64,000 nucleotides of DNA from Pseudochrobactrum sp. sp1633 (GTDB taxonomy: Bacteria; Pseudomonadota; Alphaproteobacteria; Rhizobiales; Rhizobiaceae), in assembly GCF_030376605.1 (NCBI RefSeq), contig NZ_JARRAE010000005.1, positions 217,252-281,251 of the forward strand. The letters are read 5' to 3'. Under the pieces are notes generated by a model. The model was given only the letters and a program-made list of their open reading frames with translations. It had not been told where the DNA came from and ran no database searches. A program made the position numbers and the translations under genes. This document shows positions 17,276-26,850 of the stretch, one piece after another; position 1 is the stretch's first letter, and each line of letters opens with the position of its first letter.

Positions 17276-18994
17276 ATGCCTGCGTCCCTTACGGGTTCGC
17301 GCGGTGCCAAAAGGACAAAAACTTTGAAGAACCCCGATCTGCACACCCAAAGGGTGTCTATCAACGGGGCGTCTGGTGGCAAGGCAGGAATAAAAGATTC
17401 CACCGAACCGCCGAATTCAGGACAACGGCAGAACCGTTCTCCTGTCGGATCATCGTCACCAAAGCCTGTGGCAGATGAATCTGGACGCTTCGACAAAAAG
17501 CAGCGCAAACGCGCCCGCAGGCGCAAGCACGGCAAAAATTCTGCTGCGGAGAGTGTACAATCGACTGCACAAGGAGCAAACCTTGGCGCGGCGGGTGCTT
17601 CTTCGGGCTCGAACAAACCATCCGGCGACAAGTCTCTGCGTGCAGACAACACCGCAAAGAATGATGATCAGAAGGGCGGGAAAAAACTTTCAAACCGCCG
17701 CAGACGATCCCGTCGTAAAAAATCTCAAACGGACAGCGTATTACCGGCGAAGCAGACAGCGTCTGTTGCAGCTCAGTCAGCGATGACAAACCAGAATGCA
17801 AAGCAGACGCACAATGCTCATGCATCTGCCAAAAATGCACATAAGAACGGCGCCCAAAAACCCGACACCGCTGATCAGAGCAAGCAGCGCCCGCAGATCA
17901 ATGCGCAGGCCGCGCAGCCGCGCGCCTATGAGCCGCCGCTTTATGCAGCGCTTGATCTTGGCACCAATAATTGCCGCCTGCTGATTGCAACGCCGAGCAG
18001 ACCCGGACAGTTTCGCGTTGTCGACTCCTTCTCGCGTATTGTGCGTCTTGGTGAAGGCTTCGGAACCAGCGGCCGTCTGAGCGATCAGGCCATGAGCCGT
18101 GCTATTGAAGCACTGAAAATCTGCCGCGATAAGCTTGAGAGCAAAAATATCCGTCGCAGACGTCTGATTGCCACGGAAGCCTGCCGCTCGGCCAGTAATG
18201 GCCCTGAATTTTTGCAGCGTGTTCGTGAAGAAGCAGGACTTGAGCTGGAAATTGTTGACCGACAGACCGAGGCAAGCCTTGCGGTTTCCGGTTGCGGCAC
18301 TCTGGTCAATCGCGAAACCGATGCGCTCGTGCTGTTTGATATTGGCGGCGGTTCTTCAGAAATTGCACTGATTGATGTGACCTGCCGCCGTTCCTCGCGA
18401 CTTGCAGAGCATATTACCGCATGGACATCCCTCCCTGTGGGCGTGGTAACTTTGGCTGAAAAATTCGGCGGCCGTGATGTAACGCCGGACAATTATGCTG
18501 AAATGGTTGCCTATGTGGCAAATATGCTGAATGATTTCAGCGAACGTCACAAACTCGGCGAGCTGGCACAAAGCACACATTTCCATCTGCTTGGCACATC
18601 CGGCACCGTGACCACTCTGGCTGGTATTCATCTCGGTCTCGACCGTTACGACCGCCGCCGCGTGGATGGCATGTGGATGGGCTCGCAGGACGTGACCGAT
18701 ATGACAGCCAAACTGCTGTCGTGGGATTTCAAAACCCGTGTAGCTAATCCGTGCATCGGCGCTGACCGTGCTGATCTGGTACTGGCCGGTTGTGCTATTC
18801 TCGATGCAATCCGCCAGATTTGGCCGAGTGAAAGATTGCTGGTTGCCGATCGCGGTTTGCGTGAAGGTATCCTCACTGAATTGATGTCCCGCGACGGCGC
18901 ATGGCGCCACCGCCGCCCTCATCAGGCAAAAGAAACTTATATTAAGAACGGTTCCGGCAGGGACAGTCAGACAAAGAGCAGGCAGTCACTATGA
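17276..18994 (+). CDS. Ppx/GppA-family exopolyphosphatase with long basic N-terminal region
   Basis: A 572-residue protein. The catalytic Ppx/GppA domain begins at about residue 222 ([18 protein letters not shown]) and shows [30 protein letters not shown] and [30 protein letters not shown], the ASKHA-fold phosphate-binding motifs. Such enzymes hydrolyse polyphosphate and/or convert pppGpp to ppGpp. The first 220 residues are a low-complexity stretch rich in Lys, Arg, Gln, Ala and Ser (for example [14 protein letters not shown]), expected to be disordered and possibly nucleic-acid or polyphosphate binding. Start choice in this region is uncertain: the ATG at 17276 has no strong ribosome site. 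It overlaps rlmE by four bases. Confidence 0.85.
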   Translation: MPASLTGSRGAKRTKTLKNPDLHTQRVSINGASGGKAGIKDSTEPPNSGQRQNRSPVGSSSPKPVADESGRFDKKQRKRARRRKHGKNSAAESVQSTAQGANLGAAGASSGSNKPSGDKSLRADNTAKNDDQKGGKKLSNRRRRSRRKKSQTDSVLPAKQTASVAAQSAMTNQNAKQTHNAHASAKNAHKNGAQKPDTADQSKQRPQINAQAAQPRAYEPPLYAALDLGTNNCRLLIATPSRPGQFRVVDSFSRIVRLGEGFGTSGRLSDQAMSRAIEALKICRDKLESKNIRRRRLIATEACRSASNGPEFLQRVREEAGLELEIVDRQTEASLAVSGCGTLVNRETDALVLFDIGGGSSEIALIDVTCRRSSRLAEHITAWTSLPVGVVTLAEKFGGRDVTPDNYAEMVAYVANMLNDFSERHKLGELAQSTHFHLLGTSGTVTTLAGIHLGLDRYDRRRVDGMWMGSQDVTDMTAKLLSWDFKTRVANPCIGADRADLVLAGCAILDAIRQIWPSERLLVADRGLREGILTELMSRDGAWRHRRPHQAKETYIKNGSGRDSQTKSRQSL

Positions 18995-19749
18995 GCGGTT
19001 CTGGAAGCAAATCCGGTAAATCAAAATTCGGCAACACTACCGGCGGACGCGGCGGTGCGGGTACACGCGGATTGCATGTGCGCGTTAAGAAAAAAGCCGG
19101 CACGATCAAAGAAACATCACGCCGCTGGCTGGAGCGTCATCTGAACGATCCTTATGTGCAGCAGTCCAAGGCGGACGGCTATCGTTCCCGTGCGGCCTAT
19201 AAGCTGATTGAGATCAATGATCGTTATAATATTCTGAAAAAAGGCCAGAAGATTATCGATCTCGGCGCCGCCCCTGGTGGCTGGAGCCAGATTGCAGCGA
19301 AGATCGTCGGCTCCAATGATGAGCAGCCGCATGTTGTCGGCATCGATTATCTCGACGTTGATCCGTTACCGGGTGTTGCACTGCTGAAAATGGACTTTCT
19401 GGATGATGAAGCGCCGAATGCCATTATGACGGCGCTTGGCGATGCGCCGGATCTGGTGATTTCAGATATGGCGGCACCAACGACCGGTCATCGCCGTACC
19501 GACCATCTGCGCACCGCGCATTTGTGTGAAGTGGCTGCGCATTTTGCCGTTTCGGTTCTGAAACCGGGCGGTCACTTTCTCACCAAAACCTTTCAGGGCG
19601 GCACAGAGAATGATCTGCTGACCATGCTGAAACAGAACTTCCGCTCTGTGCATCACGTTAAGCCGCCTGCATCGCGCGCTGAATCCGTTGAGCTTTATCT
19701 GCTCGCCCGTGATTTCAAAGGCCGTAAAGAAGATGACAGCGAAGAATAA
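18991..19749 (+). CDS. rlmE: 23S rRNA (uridine-2552 2'-O)-methyltransferase RlmE
   Basis: A 252-residue FtsJ/RrmJ methyltransferase that 2'-O-methylates U2552 of 23S rRNA during late 50S assembly. The SAM motif [10 protein letters not shown] is near residue 91, [22 protein letters not shown] near 155, and FLTKTFQGG near 195 supplies the catalytic lysine of the K-D-K-E tetrad. The Gly/Lys-rich N-terminal 25 residues are an extension seen in related alphaproteobacteria. It is translationally coupled to the upstream ppx/gppA gene. Confidence 0.93.
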   Translation: MSGSGSKSGKSKFGNTTGGRGGAGTRGLHVRVKKKAGTIKETSRRWLERHLNDPYVQQSKADGYRSRAAYKLIEINDRYNILKKGQKIIDLGAAPGGWSQIAAKIVGSNDEQPHVVGIDYLDVDPLPGVALLKMDFLDDEAPNAIMTALGDAPDLVISDMAAPTTGHRRTDHLRTAHLCEVAAHFAVSVLKPGGHFLTKTFQGGTENDLLTMLKQNFRSVHHVKPPASRAESVELYLLARDFKGRKEDDSEE

Positions 19750-19770
19750 ATTTGCTTCATTCTATTCAAC

Positions 19771-19800
19771 AAAAAAGCGCGGTTTAACCGCGCTTTTTTT
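19771..19800. terminator. Bidirectional terminator between rlmE and the MFS gene
   Basis: Stem AAAAAAGCGCGG with CCGCGCTTTTTT around a short TTTAA loop. A and T runs on the two sides let it serve both convergent genes. Confidence 0.9.
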
Positions 19801-19821
19801 ATTTAATCGCATACCCGATAC

Positions 19822-21222
19822 TCAATGTATCTTTTTTACTCTTGGCGCGAATTTCTTCTCATAGAGCTCCTGCCCTGCTTCCGGCTTCAGCTTTATAAAA
19901 GAGAAGAAAGCCAGAGCTGAAATAGCGCCGACAATATAAAACGCGATATGAAAATCCTGCAATTGCAGCACAGAACCACGAATAATCGTGCTCAGTTCCA
20001 GTATCACACCGGCAAGTGCCACGCCCATCGCAATTGAGACCTGCTGGGCAACCGCAGAGATCGGCGTTGCCTGACTGGTTTTGTCATCAGGAATTTCTGC
20101 AAAGCCAAGAGCGTTGACACCGGTAAAGAACATAGAGCGCAGAAAGCCGCCAAACAGCAAGGCAATCAGGATCAGCGTCATCGGTGTTTGCGGCGTGAAA
20201 AACCCGTTCAGGATTATGAAACATGCAGATGCGAGAGAGCCGAACATCAGCAACCGGCGAAAGCCAAAGCGGGAGAAAACCCGCGTTGCCCCGAATTTCA
20301 TCAGCAATGCGCCGATTGCCGAAACAAAAGTAATCATCCCCGATTGAAACGGATCCATTCCAAAACCGAGCTGCAACATCAGCGGCAGCAAAAACGGAAT
20401 AGCGCCGATCCCTAACCGAAACAGGCTGCCGCCGACGACAGAAATACGGAATACATCATTCTGAAACAGGGATAGATCAAGCAGCGGGTTCTCTACGCGC
20501 TTTGCATGACGGATATACAAAGCCGTCGACAGCAGACCGACCCCAAGCGTGATGATACCCACCGCAGGCGGCAATGCCGGAAGACTGACCACAGAGAGCC
20601 CGAACACCACACCGGACATGGCCAGCCCAGACAGCACAAAACCGGTAATATCCAGCTTGCGCGGCATTGGCACATCCAGCACCGGCAGATATTTGGTTGC
20701 AAACCAGATACCCGCCAAGCCAATCGGCACATTGATCAGGAATATCCAGTGCCAACTGAAATAGGTAGTAATAAACCCGCCGACCGGCGGCCCGACCAAA
20801 GGCCCTACCATGCTCGGAATAGCGAGCCATGCCATCGCATTCACCAGCTGATTACGCGGCGTTGAGCGCAGCAGCACAAGGCGACCAACGGGTGTCATCA
20901 TCGCCCCGCCCATCCCTTGCAGAAAACGTGCACCCACAAAGCTCAGCAAAGAATTAGACGCGGCACAGGCCACCGAACCGATCACAAAAACCGCAATCGC
21001 GGCACGAAACACATTGCGGGCACCATAACGGTCAGCCATCCAGCCGCTGACCGGAATAAACACTGCCAATGATACGAGATAGGATGTGAGCGCCAGTTTC
21101 AGCGCAATCGGGCTGGTGCCGATATCGGCAGCAATGGCTGCCAGAGAGGTCGAAATCACATTCGAATCCATCTGCTCCATAAAGAGCGCGACGGCCAAAA
21201 CCAGCGGAATAATGCGATTCAC
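19822..21222 (-). CDS. MFS drug exporter, DHA2 (EmrB/QacA) type
   Basis: A 466-residue inner-membrane transporter with about 14 hydrophobic segments. N-terminal LFMEQMDSNVISTSLAAIAADIG is the DHA2 motif D1 region; SGWMADRYGARNVFR is MFS motif A; GARFLQGMGGAMMTPVGRLVLLR is motif B/C-like and WHWIFLINVPIGL is the DHA2 signature. Likely a proton-driven efflux pump of broad or unknown substrate. It starts with GTG at 21222 behind AGGA. No HlyD-type adaptor (EmrA) is nearby, so it probably works alone at the inner membrane (HsrA/MdtD-like). Confidence 0.88.
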   Translation of the reverse strand: MNRIIPLVLAVALFMEQMDSNVISTSLAAIAADIGTSPIALKLALTSYLVSLAVFIPVSGWMADRYGARNVFRAAIAVFVIGSVACAASNSLLSFVGARFLQGMGGAMMTPVGRLVLLRSTPRNQLVNAMAWLAIPSMVGPLVGPPVGGFITTYFSWHWIFLINVPIGLAGIWFATKYLPVLDVPMPRKLDITGFVLSGLAMSGVVFGLSVVSLPALPPAVGIITLGVGLLSTALYIRHAKRVENPLLDLSLFQNDVFRISVVGGSLFRLGIGAIPFLLPLMLQLGFGMDPFQSGMITFVSAIGALLMKFGATRVFSRFGFRRLLMFGSLASACFIILNGFFTPQTPMTLILIALLFGGFLRSMFFTGVNALGFAEIPDDKTSQATPISAVAQQVSIAMGVALAGVILELSTIIRGSVLQLQDFHIAFYIVGAISALAFFSFIKLKPEAGQELYEKKFAPRVKKIH

Positions 21223-21611
21223 AATACGAATCCTGAATGTCAGATAAGCTTCATGAGAGTTAGTATATAAACCAGTCAGACCGGATTACACGCAGAATTG
21301 ACCAGACCGGCAAAGTTTTTTGACGGGCAAAAATACACTGTCACAAAATTAAACGCTGGCAATAAATCGTGTGTGATCGTGATTAATTTCAACTTAAAAA
21401 ACAATGGATTGTGATGAGCGCGTTACAATTGAACGCCCAGCTCGACCTCACCTGCAAAGGCCGGAAAACAAGGCTCAAACCGTAATTGACATTGCCGGAA
21501 CGGCAGAAAAAAGTGCTTTCGGGTTGCGCGGGGCATTTCACGCTGTTACATTTGGTGAGAAGTTAGAAACCAGCAGAGCATCGATAAGGGGCCGATGCGT
21601 AGAGGTGTGAG
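21223..21611. other. Intergenic region upstream of the 33-codon ORF
   Basis: About 390 bases. A weak possible promoter (TTGCGC at 21524-21529, TACATT at 21547-21552, 17-base spacing) would drive the small ORF at 21612. A 68-codon frame at 21404-21610 has no ribosome site or recognisable sequence and I do not call it. Confidence 0.35.
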
Positions 21612-21713
21612 ATGACTGAGATCACCAAAAGCGCAATAATCTATACCATGATGATCATCACGCTAAATACAGCAATTGCTATTAGTGTGATCGGGCTGGA
21701 TTTCCTGCCGTAA
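21612..21713 (+). CDS. Candidate 33-residue single-pass membrane peptide
   Basis: A short frame beginning MTEITKSAIIYTMM and ending VIGLDFLP. After a 6-residue polar start with one lysine it has about 22 mostly hydrophobic residues, enough for one membrane helix. An AGAGGTG stretch lies 5-11 bases upstream of the ATG and a rho-independent terminator follows at 21807-21839, so a short dedicated transcript is plausible. I do not recognise the family. It could be a small accessory subunit or membrane regulator, or chance. Confidence 0.45.
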   Translation: MTEITKSAIIYTMMIITLNTAIAISVIGLDFLP

Positions 21714-21806
21714 TCAGCTCTGAAAAGAGCCTCATGGTGATATCCGCGATTGAGCGGATGCTCACAGCTGCAAACAGGCATGTTGATGCCGTTTGATATT
21801 TAATCA

Positions 21807-21839
21807 GGCATGCCGGAACATCTCCCGGCAGGCCTTTTT
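21807..21839 (+). terminator. Terminator after the 33-codon ORF
   Basis: Inverted repeat AGGC-TGCCGG with CCGGCA-GGCCT (one bulged base in the left arm) followed by TTTTTC on the plus strand. There is no other plus-strand gene upstream that needs it, which supports a small transcript from about 21550. Confidence 0.65.
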
Positions 21840-21844
21840 CGTAC

Positions 21845-22294
21845 TTACAAATCCCGACGCATATGAATAACTGCGAAAGGTAAGCCTTCGGCGTCCGTCG
21901 GTTGGCGGGCAGTTTCAATGAACTGATTGCGCAGATAAATACTATGCGCCTGCGTATTCAGTGCGTAGACTTCCAGCTCCAGCGACTTTTTCAGCTGCAA
22001 GCTGTGATCCAGCAATTGCCGGCCTAGCCCCTTGCCATGAATTTGCGGATCGATAAAAAGCCCGCCAATAAACTGATCCAGAAGGCCGATGAATCCGGCA
22101 GGCCTTCCGTCTTCTAAGATTACCCAGTTTTCTGCCTGCTTCAGGTAGATGTCGCGCACCTGTTCAGACTGCAATTGCAGGCGCTCTTCTCCCAAAAACC
22201 CGTGCGCAAAGCGCGAGGCCTCCAGCCAGATAGTGACCAGAGTTTCCGTATCCTCATCGCGGATCGGGCGGATTTCATTTCGTATTTGTATCAT
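21845..22294 (-). CDS. GNAT-family N-acetyltransferase
   Basis: A 149-residue acetyltransferase with the GNAT core: EIRPIRDEDTETLVTIWLEAS at the start, NWVILEDGRPAGFIGLLDQFIGGLFIDPQIHGKGLGRQLLDH containing the acetyl-CoA loop HGKGLGRQLL near residue 87, and LEVYALNTQAHSIYLRNQFIE. It resembles the PhnO/YjaB-like subgroup. The start at 22294 (MIQIRNEIRP) begins right at the fold; upstream codons look non-coding. Substrate unknown. It stands alone, divergent from the ribH2 leader. Confidence 0.85.
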   Translation of the reverse strand: MIQIRNEIRPIRDEDTETLVTIWLEASRFAHGFLGEERLQLQSEQVRDIYLKQAENWVILEDGRPAGFIGLLDQFIGGLFIDPQIHGKGLGRQLLDHSLQLKKSLELEVYALNTQAHSIYLRNQFIETARQPTDAEGLPFAVIHMRRDL

Positions 22295-22564
22295 GATAAA
22301 TTTTGTCCATTGATAGATAGTATACGCGCCCTGCAACGGGCTGCAAAAGGCGCAGCTCAACCCTCAGCCATTTATGAAAAGGCCGTCGGGGAAACACTTG
22401 CTATGAGTTGCTGCGCATAAATCTCCTGATTGGACTGTTTCTCACTATCATCAGCACAAAGGTGAAGCAAGATTGTACCGTAAAACAGAAACGCATTGTC
22501 TACTCGACTTAGCCACCAACTGTCTGTATGAGACATGCGTCGCGTAATAATGCGCGATGTTGTT

Positions 22565-22706
22565 CTCGGGGCGGGGTGCGATTCCCCACCGGCGGTATGA
22601 AGAGGAAACTCTTTGAGCCCGCGAGCGTCTGAATAAAGCGATTTGTTCAGAGTCAGCAGATCCGGTGCGATGCCGGAGCCGACGGTATAGTCCGGATGAA
22701 AGAGAG
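22565..22706 (+). ncRNA. FMN riboswitch (RFN element)
   Basis: The conserved FMN-aptamer blocks are present in order: GGGGCGGGGTGCGATTCCCC, ACCGGCGGTATGA, AGCCCGCGAGCG, then a variable arm, CAGATCCGGTG, CGATGCCGGAGCCGACGGTATAGTC and CGGATGAAAGAGAG. It binds flavin mononucleotide and lowers expression of the gene downstream. It sits about 90 bases ahead of ribH2. A stretch downstream (AGCGCTCGCTCTGCGG around 22724-22740) could pair with the GAGAGC at the aptamer end to form the expression platform; that is inference. Confidence 0.96.
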
Positions 22707-22794
22707 CAAAGACACGGTTAAACAGCGCTCGCTCTGCGGGTGAACTGTCTATTTGTGAATTTGCGCCCTGATTCTAGTATCAAGAGATGAAACT

Positions 22795-23265
22795 ATGAAC
22801 CAGAGCCTGACCAACCCATCTTCCCTCAAAGTTGCATTCATTCAGGCGCGCTGGCACGCCGATATCGTGGATGAAGCACGCAAATCCTATATTGAAGAGC
22901 TGGCCAAACTGACTGACAACGGCATTGAAGTCGAAGTCTTTGACGTTCCTGGCGTATTTGAAGCCCCGCTTCTCGCCCGCACATTGGCTGGTACCGGCAA
23001 ATATGCTGCAGTTGTTGCAGCGGGCTTTGTTGTCGACGGCGGCATTTATCGCCACGATTTCGTATCCGATGCGGTGATCAAAGGTCTGATGCAGGCACAG
23101 ATGGATACTGATGTGCCTGTCTTAAGTGTGGTGCTGACCCCGCATCACTACCATGACAGCAAAGAGCATCATGATTTTTTTCATGCACATTTTGTGGTCA
23201 AAGGCCGTGAAGCAGCCCATGCAACCGTGCAGATTTTGAACACTTACAGCAAAATCGAAGCCTGA
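22795..23265 (+). CDS. ribH2: 6,7-dimethyl-8-ribityllumazine synthase, RibH2 type
   Basis: A 156-residue lumazine synthase that condenses 5-amino-6-ribitylamino-uracil with 3,4-dihydroxy-2-butanone 4-phosphate in riboflavin synthesis. It closely resembles the decameric Brucella RibH2 (an immunodominant antigen there): FIQARWHADIVDEARKSYIEEL, FDVPGVFEAPLLARTLA, FVVDGGIYRHDFVSDAVI and VLTPHHYHDSKEHHDFFHAHF are nearly those of Brucella. The DGGIYRHDFV segment replaces the GETxHFDY type of RibH1. It is a solitary gene controlled by the FMN riboswitch upstream, apart from other rib biosynthesis genes. Confidence 0.95.
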   Translation: MNQSLTNPSSLKVAFIQARWHADIVDEARKSYIEELAKLTDNGIEVEVFDVPGVFEAPLLARTLAGTGKYAAVVAAGFVVDGGIYRHDFVSDAVIKGLMQAQMDTDVPVLSVVLTPHHYHDSKEHHDFFHAHFVVKGREAAHATVQILNTYSKIEA

Positions 23266-23276
23266 AACTGAATGAG

Positions 23277-23305
23277 ACGGCCTGTTTCGGCAGGCCGTTT
23301 TTTTT
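23277..23305 (+). terminator. Terminator after ribH2
   Basis: Stem ACGGCCTG with CAGGCCGT, loop TTTCGG, followed by eight T residues. Confidence 0.92.
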
Positions 23306-24167
23306 AATCCAAAATACGGTGCGGATGCGTATAAACATCAAATTCCGCACCGCGCACCAGCGCCACAAGTGTAATATTCAATGCGTCTGCAGTGCAGATA
23401 GCCAGAGCCGTCGGTGCGGAAATCGCCATAATCACCGGCGAGCGGATCGCCGCTGTTTTCTGCACCATTTCCAGTGAAACACGGCTGGTTACAACCACAA
23501 CGCCACGCGCCAGATCGGCATTTTCAGCCTTGCCCTCACCGCGCAACAAAAAGCCCGCCAACTTGTCCAGAGCATTATGCCGCCCGACATCTTCGCGCAC
23601 GGCCAATATTTCGCCACCAGTCTGATGCGCCTGATAAAACCCAGCGGCATGAACCGCACCGGTCGCCCGATGTAAAACCTGCAAATCCCACATCTGTTCA
23701 GCCGCCTGCACAATCTGCTCAGAGCGCAATGTGAAATCACTGTCTGCTACCGGAGGAAATTCCCGCACGGCTTGCCCGATCGATTCAATACCGCACAATC
23801 CGCAACCGACCGGCCCCGCCATATGACGGCGGCGGGCAGTCAGTGCATCGCGCTTCAGATCAGATAGTTGCATCTGCACATCAATACCGGCGGGGAAGCT
23901 CTGGATATCCATTGCTTCAATTTCCACAGCTTTCGCAATAATGCCTTCGCAGAGGCTGAAACCAACAGCAAAATCCTCAATATCCTGCGGGCTGGCCATC
24001 ATCACCGCATGGGTGGTGCCGCCATAGGAAAAAGCGACCGGAAGCTCCTCTGCCACCTGCCGCTGCGAGGCTTTCAGCACGCCCTGACGACGGATAATAT
24101 TACTGACCTCAGATGTAGCTGGCGGAATATCCGCGCCCTCTCTCTCAAGTCCGCAGGTTTTATCCAT
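23304..24167 (-). CDS. fdhD: Formate dehydrogenase accessory sulfurtransferase FdhD
   Basis: A 287-residue protein that passes sulfur from IscS to the molybdenum cofactor of formate dehydrogenase. The functional cysteines are in GCGLCGIES near residue 121; other landmarks are AVMMASPQDIEDFAVGFSLCEGII, AVREDVGRHNALDKLAG and TSRVSLEMVQKTA. The ATG at 24167 (MDKTCGLEREG) is chosen because sequence upstream is non-conserved and contains the end of a leader. No formate dehydrogenase subunit is in the window. Confidence 0.92.
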   Translation of the reverse strand: MDKTCGLEREGADIPPATSEVSNIIRRQGVLKASQRQVAEELPVAFSYGGTTHAVMMASPQDIEDFAVGFSLCEGIIAKAVEIEAMDIQSFPAGIDVQMQLSDLKRDALTARRRHMAGPVGCGLCGIESIGQAVREFPPVADSDFTLRSEQIVQAAEQMWDLQVLHRATGAVHAAGFYQAHQTGGEILAVREDVGRHNALDKLAGFLLRGEGKAENADLARGVVVVTSRVSLEMVQKTAAIRSPVIMAISAPTALAICTADALNITLVALVRGAEFDVYTHPHRILD

Positions 24168-24336
24168 AGTTTTCCCTTTCAACCCTCTGACGCCATAACT
24201 ATATGCTTTTATTGAAAGCATATACCAGCGCTTAAACGGATGATAATTTCCGCCATTACGCGGGAGTTTCAACAGGCAATAAGCGCTTTCGGGGTGGTAA
24301 GCACATCACGATGGTATATTCTGAAAACAAATCCAC

Positions 24337-24440
24337 TAGAGCGTGTCGCGTTTAATCGTAACCACTACGCTCGCTCTGTTTTTTAGTTGACGCATATTCG
24401 CGGAAGCTCAAATGAACCCATTTGAGCTGAACATGCTTAA
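24337..24440. repeat. GAGC-type palindromic intergenic repeat, copy 1
   Basis: About 100 bases beginning TAGAGCGTGTCGCGTTTAAT and containing CTACGCTCGCTCT, TTTTTTAGTTGACGCATATT and a perfect hairpin AGCTCAAATG-AACC-CATTTGAGCT (24405-24428). It resembles the dispersed intergenic repeats of Brucella and Ochrobactrum genomes and shares the AGAGCG border with the copies at 31387 and 57441. Confidence 0.7.
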
Positions 24441-24455
24441 GTGAGGTTCTGACTT

Positions 24456-24797
24456 ATGGACATTCGTCTGATTGATGAAAATTTTGCTGTAACCGGCCAG
24501 TTATCACCGGAAGATATTGCCGGTGTTGTGGCACAGGGCTTCAAAACCCTGATTTGCAACAGTCCGGATCATGAATCTGATGGCCAGCCGCTCTATGATG
24601 CGGTTGCACAGGCAGCAACAGCCGCCGGTCTGCAAACCTATTTCATCCCTGTGGCCGGTGGCCAAATCACGCAGGAAAATCTGGACGAGATGACTGTAGC
24701 TCTGGAAAATGCACCGACGCCAATTCTGGCTTATTGCCGTTCAGGCACCCGCTGCACCAATCTTTACGGCATTGTTCAGCAGCAGAAACAGCGCTGA
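24456..24797 (+). CDS. TIGR01244/DUF442-family sulfur transferase/phosphatase-like protein
   Basis: A 113-residue protein with a protein-tyrosine-phosphatase-like fold: begins MDIRLIDENFAVTGQLSPEDI, then GFKTLICNSPDHESDGQP, FIPVAGGQIT and the P-loop-like AYCRSGTRC near residue 91. This is the family called TIGR01244, often annotated as a sulfur transferase or as the N-terminal phosphatase-like domain fused to beta-lactamase-type persulfide enzymes (Blh). The cysteine in CRSGTR is the likely nucleophile. Stand-alone versions are linked to sulfide handling, but the reaction of this one is unproved. Confidence 0.85.
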   Translation: MDIRLIDENFAVTGQLSPEDIAGVVAQGFKTLICNSPDHESDGQPLYDAVAQAATAAGLQTYFIPVAGGQITQENLDEMTVALENAPTPILAYCRSGTRCTNLYGIVQQQKQR

Positions 24798-24808
24798 TTA
24801 AGCTCAAT

Positions 24809-24838
24809 GATGATGTGCGGAACGCTCCGCACATCATC
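24809..24838 (+). terminator. Hairpin between the TIGR01244 gene and mutL
   Basis: A perfect 13-bp stem (24809-24821 with 24826-24838) and loop ACGC. Only a weak TAATTT follows, so termination may be partial and mutL may get some read-through. Confidence 0.65.
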
Positions 24839-24868
24839 TAATTTCTACAAAACGCAGCGGATCATTCT

Positions 24869-26788
24869 ATGTCTATCAGGCTCCTGAGCGAAACCATTAT
24901 CAACCAGATTGCTGCCGGTGAGGTGATTGAACGCCCTGCCAGCGTGGTGAAAGAGCTGGTCGAAAATGCGATTGACGCCGGTGCCACACGCATTGAAATT
25001 GTAACCGCAGGCGGCGGTAAAAATCTGATCCGCGTGACTGATAATGGCGGCGGCATTCCGGCTGATGAGCTCACACTCGCAGTCTCGCGTCACTGCACCT
25101 CCAAGCTGACCGATGATGTGCATGATATCCGCGCGCTCGGCTTTCGTGGCGAAGCGCTGCCATCCATTGGCTCCGTTGCACGTCTGAGTATCAAATCCCG
25201 CACCGCAGAGGCAGATTCCGGCTATGAGGTGGTCGTGCGTGGCGGCCATCTGGAAGGCCCGCGCCCCACCGCTATCAATCGCGGGACAATTGTTGAAGTC
25301 AGCGATCTGTTTTATGCGACCCCTGCCCGCCTGAAATTTATGAAAACCGACCGTGCCGAATCCACCGCCATTACGGAAGTGGTGAAGCGCATTGCGATTT
25401 CCTTCCCGCAAGTTCGTTTTTCCATTGCCGGAACCGATCGCAGCCCGCTTGAACTGCCCGCAACCTGCACGGCAGGCGAAACGGTGAGCGAAGCGGCGAT
25501 GCTCGAGCGCATTTCGCAAGTGCTTGGCGCAGATTTTTCCGAAAATGCACTGGCACTCGACAGCGAGCGCGAAGGCGTGCGCCTCACCGGCTTTACGGCT
25601 ATTCCATCGTTTAACCGCGCTAACTCCCTGCACCAGTTCGCCTATATTAACGGGCGTCCGGTGCGCGATAAACAGGTGTTTGGCGCACTGCGCGGCGCTT
25701 ATTCCGATGTGATCGCCCGTGACCGTCATCCGGTCGGCGTGTTATTTCTCCAGCTTGATCCGGCCTATGTCGATGTCAACGTGCATCCCGCCAAGGCTGA
25801 TGTGCGCTTCCGTGATCCGGGACTGGTGCGCGGGCTGATTGTCGGCACCATCCGCCATGCCTTAGCGCAATCGGGTATCCGCCCTGCAACCAGCGGTGCA
25901 GAGGCCATGCTGAAAGCTTTTCAGGCGCAAGGTTTTGAAACGTCTGAACGATCGTCCGGCTCCTTTACATCATCCCCTGCTCGTAGCTGGCAGTCTGCCA
26001 CGAGTTACCGTCCTGAACCGCCGCGTCAGGAATGGTCACCACAGACCGCCCATCCGGCACAGCGCCCGCTGCATCTCGATACGCAGCCAGCGCAGCGCTT
26101 TGAACAGGCTGGTTTCGGTGAGGCTCTACAGGCTACGATTTCGCAATTTACTGCGCCAAGTGCCGACAGTCGCGCCGCTGAGATTGAAGCACCGGCAGAA
26201 TTGCTGCGTACGCCGCTCGGTGCTGCACGGGCACAAATCCATGCCAATTATATTGTGTCCCAGACCGAAGACAGTCTGGTGATTGTGGATCAGCATGCCG
26301 CCCATGAACGTCTGGTTTACGAAGCGCTGAAAACCGCTCTGGAATCCAAACCGATGGCCGCGCAGATGCTGCTGATCCCTGAGATTGTTGATCTGCCGGA
26401 AGAAGATGCGGAACGTGTTGTTGCCCATGCGCCAACGCTGGAGCGTTTTGGTCTGAGTGTGGAGCAGTTCGGCCCCGGTGCCGTGGCAGTGCGCGAAACC
26501 CCTGCCATGCTCGGCGAAATGGATGTGCAGCAGCTGATCCGCGATCTGGCTGACGAGATTGCCGAACATGACACCGCCAACGGGTTGAAAGACATGCTCA
26601 ACCATGTGGCTGCCACGATGGCCTGTCATGGTTCCGTGCGCTCCGGTCGTCGTATGAAGGGCGAGGAAATGAACGCCCTGCTGCGCCAGATGGAAGCCAC
26701 ACCGGGTTCCGGCACCTGTAATCACGGGCGTCCAACCTATATAGAATTAAAACTCAGCGATATTGAACGTCTGTTCGGACGCAGGTAA
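24869..26788 (+). CDS. mutL: DNA mismatch repair protein MutL
   Basis: A 639-residue mismatch repair protein. The N-terminal GHKL ATPase has [31 protein letters not shown] and [15 protein letters not shown]; the transducer domain has [11 protein letters not shown] and [14 protein letters not shown]. Residues about 345-435 form a variable linker rich in Ser, Arg, Pro and Gln. The C-terminal domain carries [12 protein letters not shown], matching the MutL endonuclease motif DQHAxxExxxxE, and [13 protein letters not shown] near the end, the second metal-binding motif. So this MutL should nick DNA itself, as in bacteria without MutH. Confidence 0.95.
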   Translation: MSIRLLSETIINQIAAGEVIERPASVVKELVENAIDAGATRIEIVTAGGGKNLIRVTDNGGGIPADELTLAVSRHCTSKLTDDVHDIRALGFRGEALPSIGSVARLSIKSRTAEADSGYEVVVRGGHLEGPRPTAINRGTIVEVSDLFYATPARLKFMKTDRAESTAITEVVKRIAISFPQVRFSIAGTDRSPLELPATCTAGETVSEAAMLERISQVLGADFSENALALDSEREGVRLTGFTAIPSFNRANSLHQFAYINGRPVRDKQVFGALRGAYSDVIARDRHPVGVLFLQLDPAYVDVNVHPAKADVRFRDPGLVRGLIVGTIRHALAQSGIRPATSGAEAMLKAFQAQGFETSERSSGSFTSSPARSWQSATSYRPEPPRQEWSPQTAHPAQRPLHLDTQPAQRFEQAGFGEALQATISQFTAPSADSRAAEIEAPAELLRTPLGAARAQIHANYIVSQTEDSLVIVDQHAAHERLVYEALKTALESKPMAAQMLLIPEIVDLPEEDAERVVAHAPTLERFGLSVEQFGPGAVAVRETPAMLGEMDVQQLIRDLADEIAEHDTANGLKDMLNHVAATMACHGSVRSGRRMKGEEMNALLRQMEATPGSGTCNHGRPTYIELKLSDIERLFGRR

Positions 26789-26850
26789 AGAGACCTTTAA
26801 AGCGCCGGGCACCCGTTGGGCACACAAAGGTCGCTCTAACATTTTAAAAG

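Noticed and set aside
21404..21610. 68-codon frame upstream of the small membrane ORF
   Set aside because: No ribosome site, no recognisable sequence, and codon use does not look coding.
24845..25729. Open minus-strand frame of 294 codons
   Set aside because: Antisense to the mutL ATPase domain.
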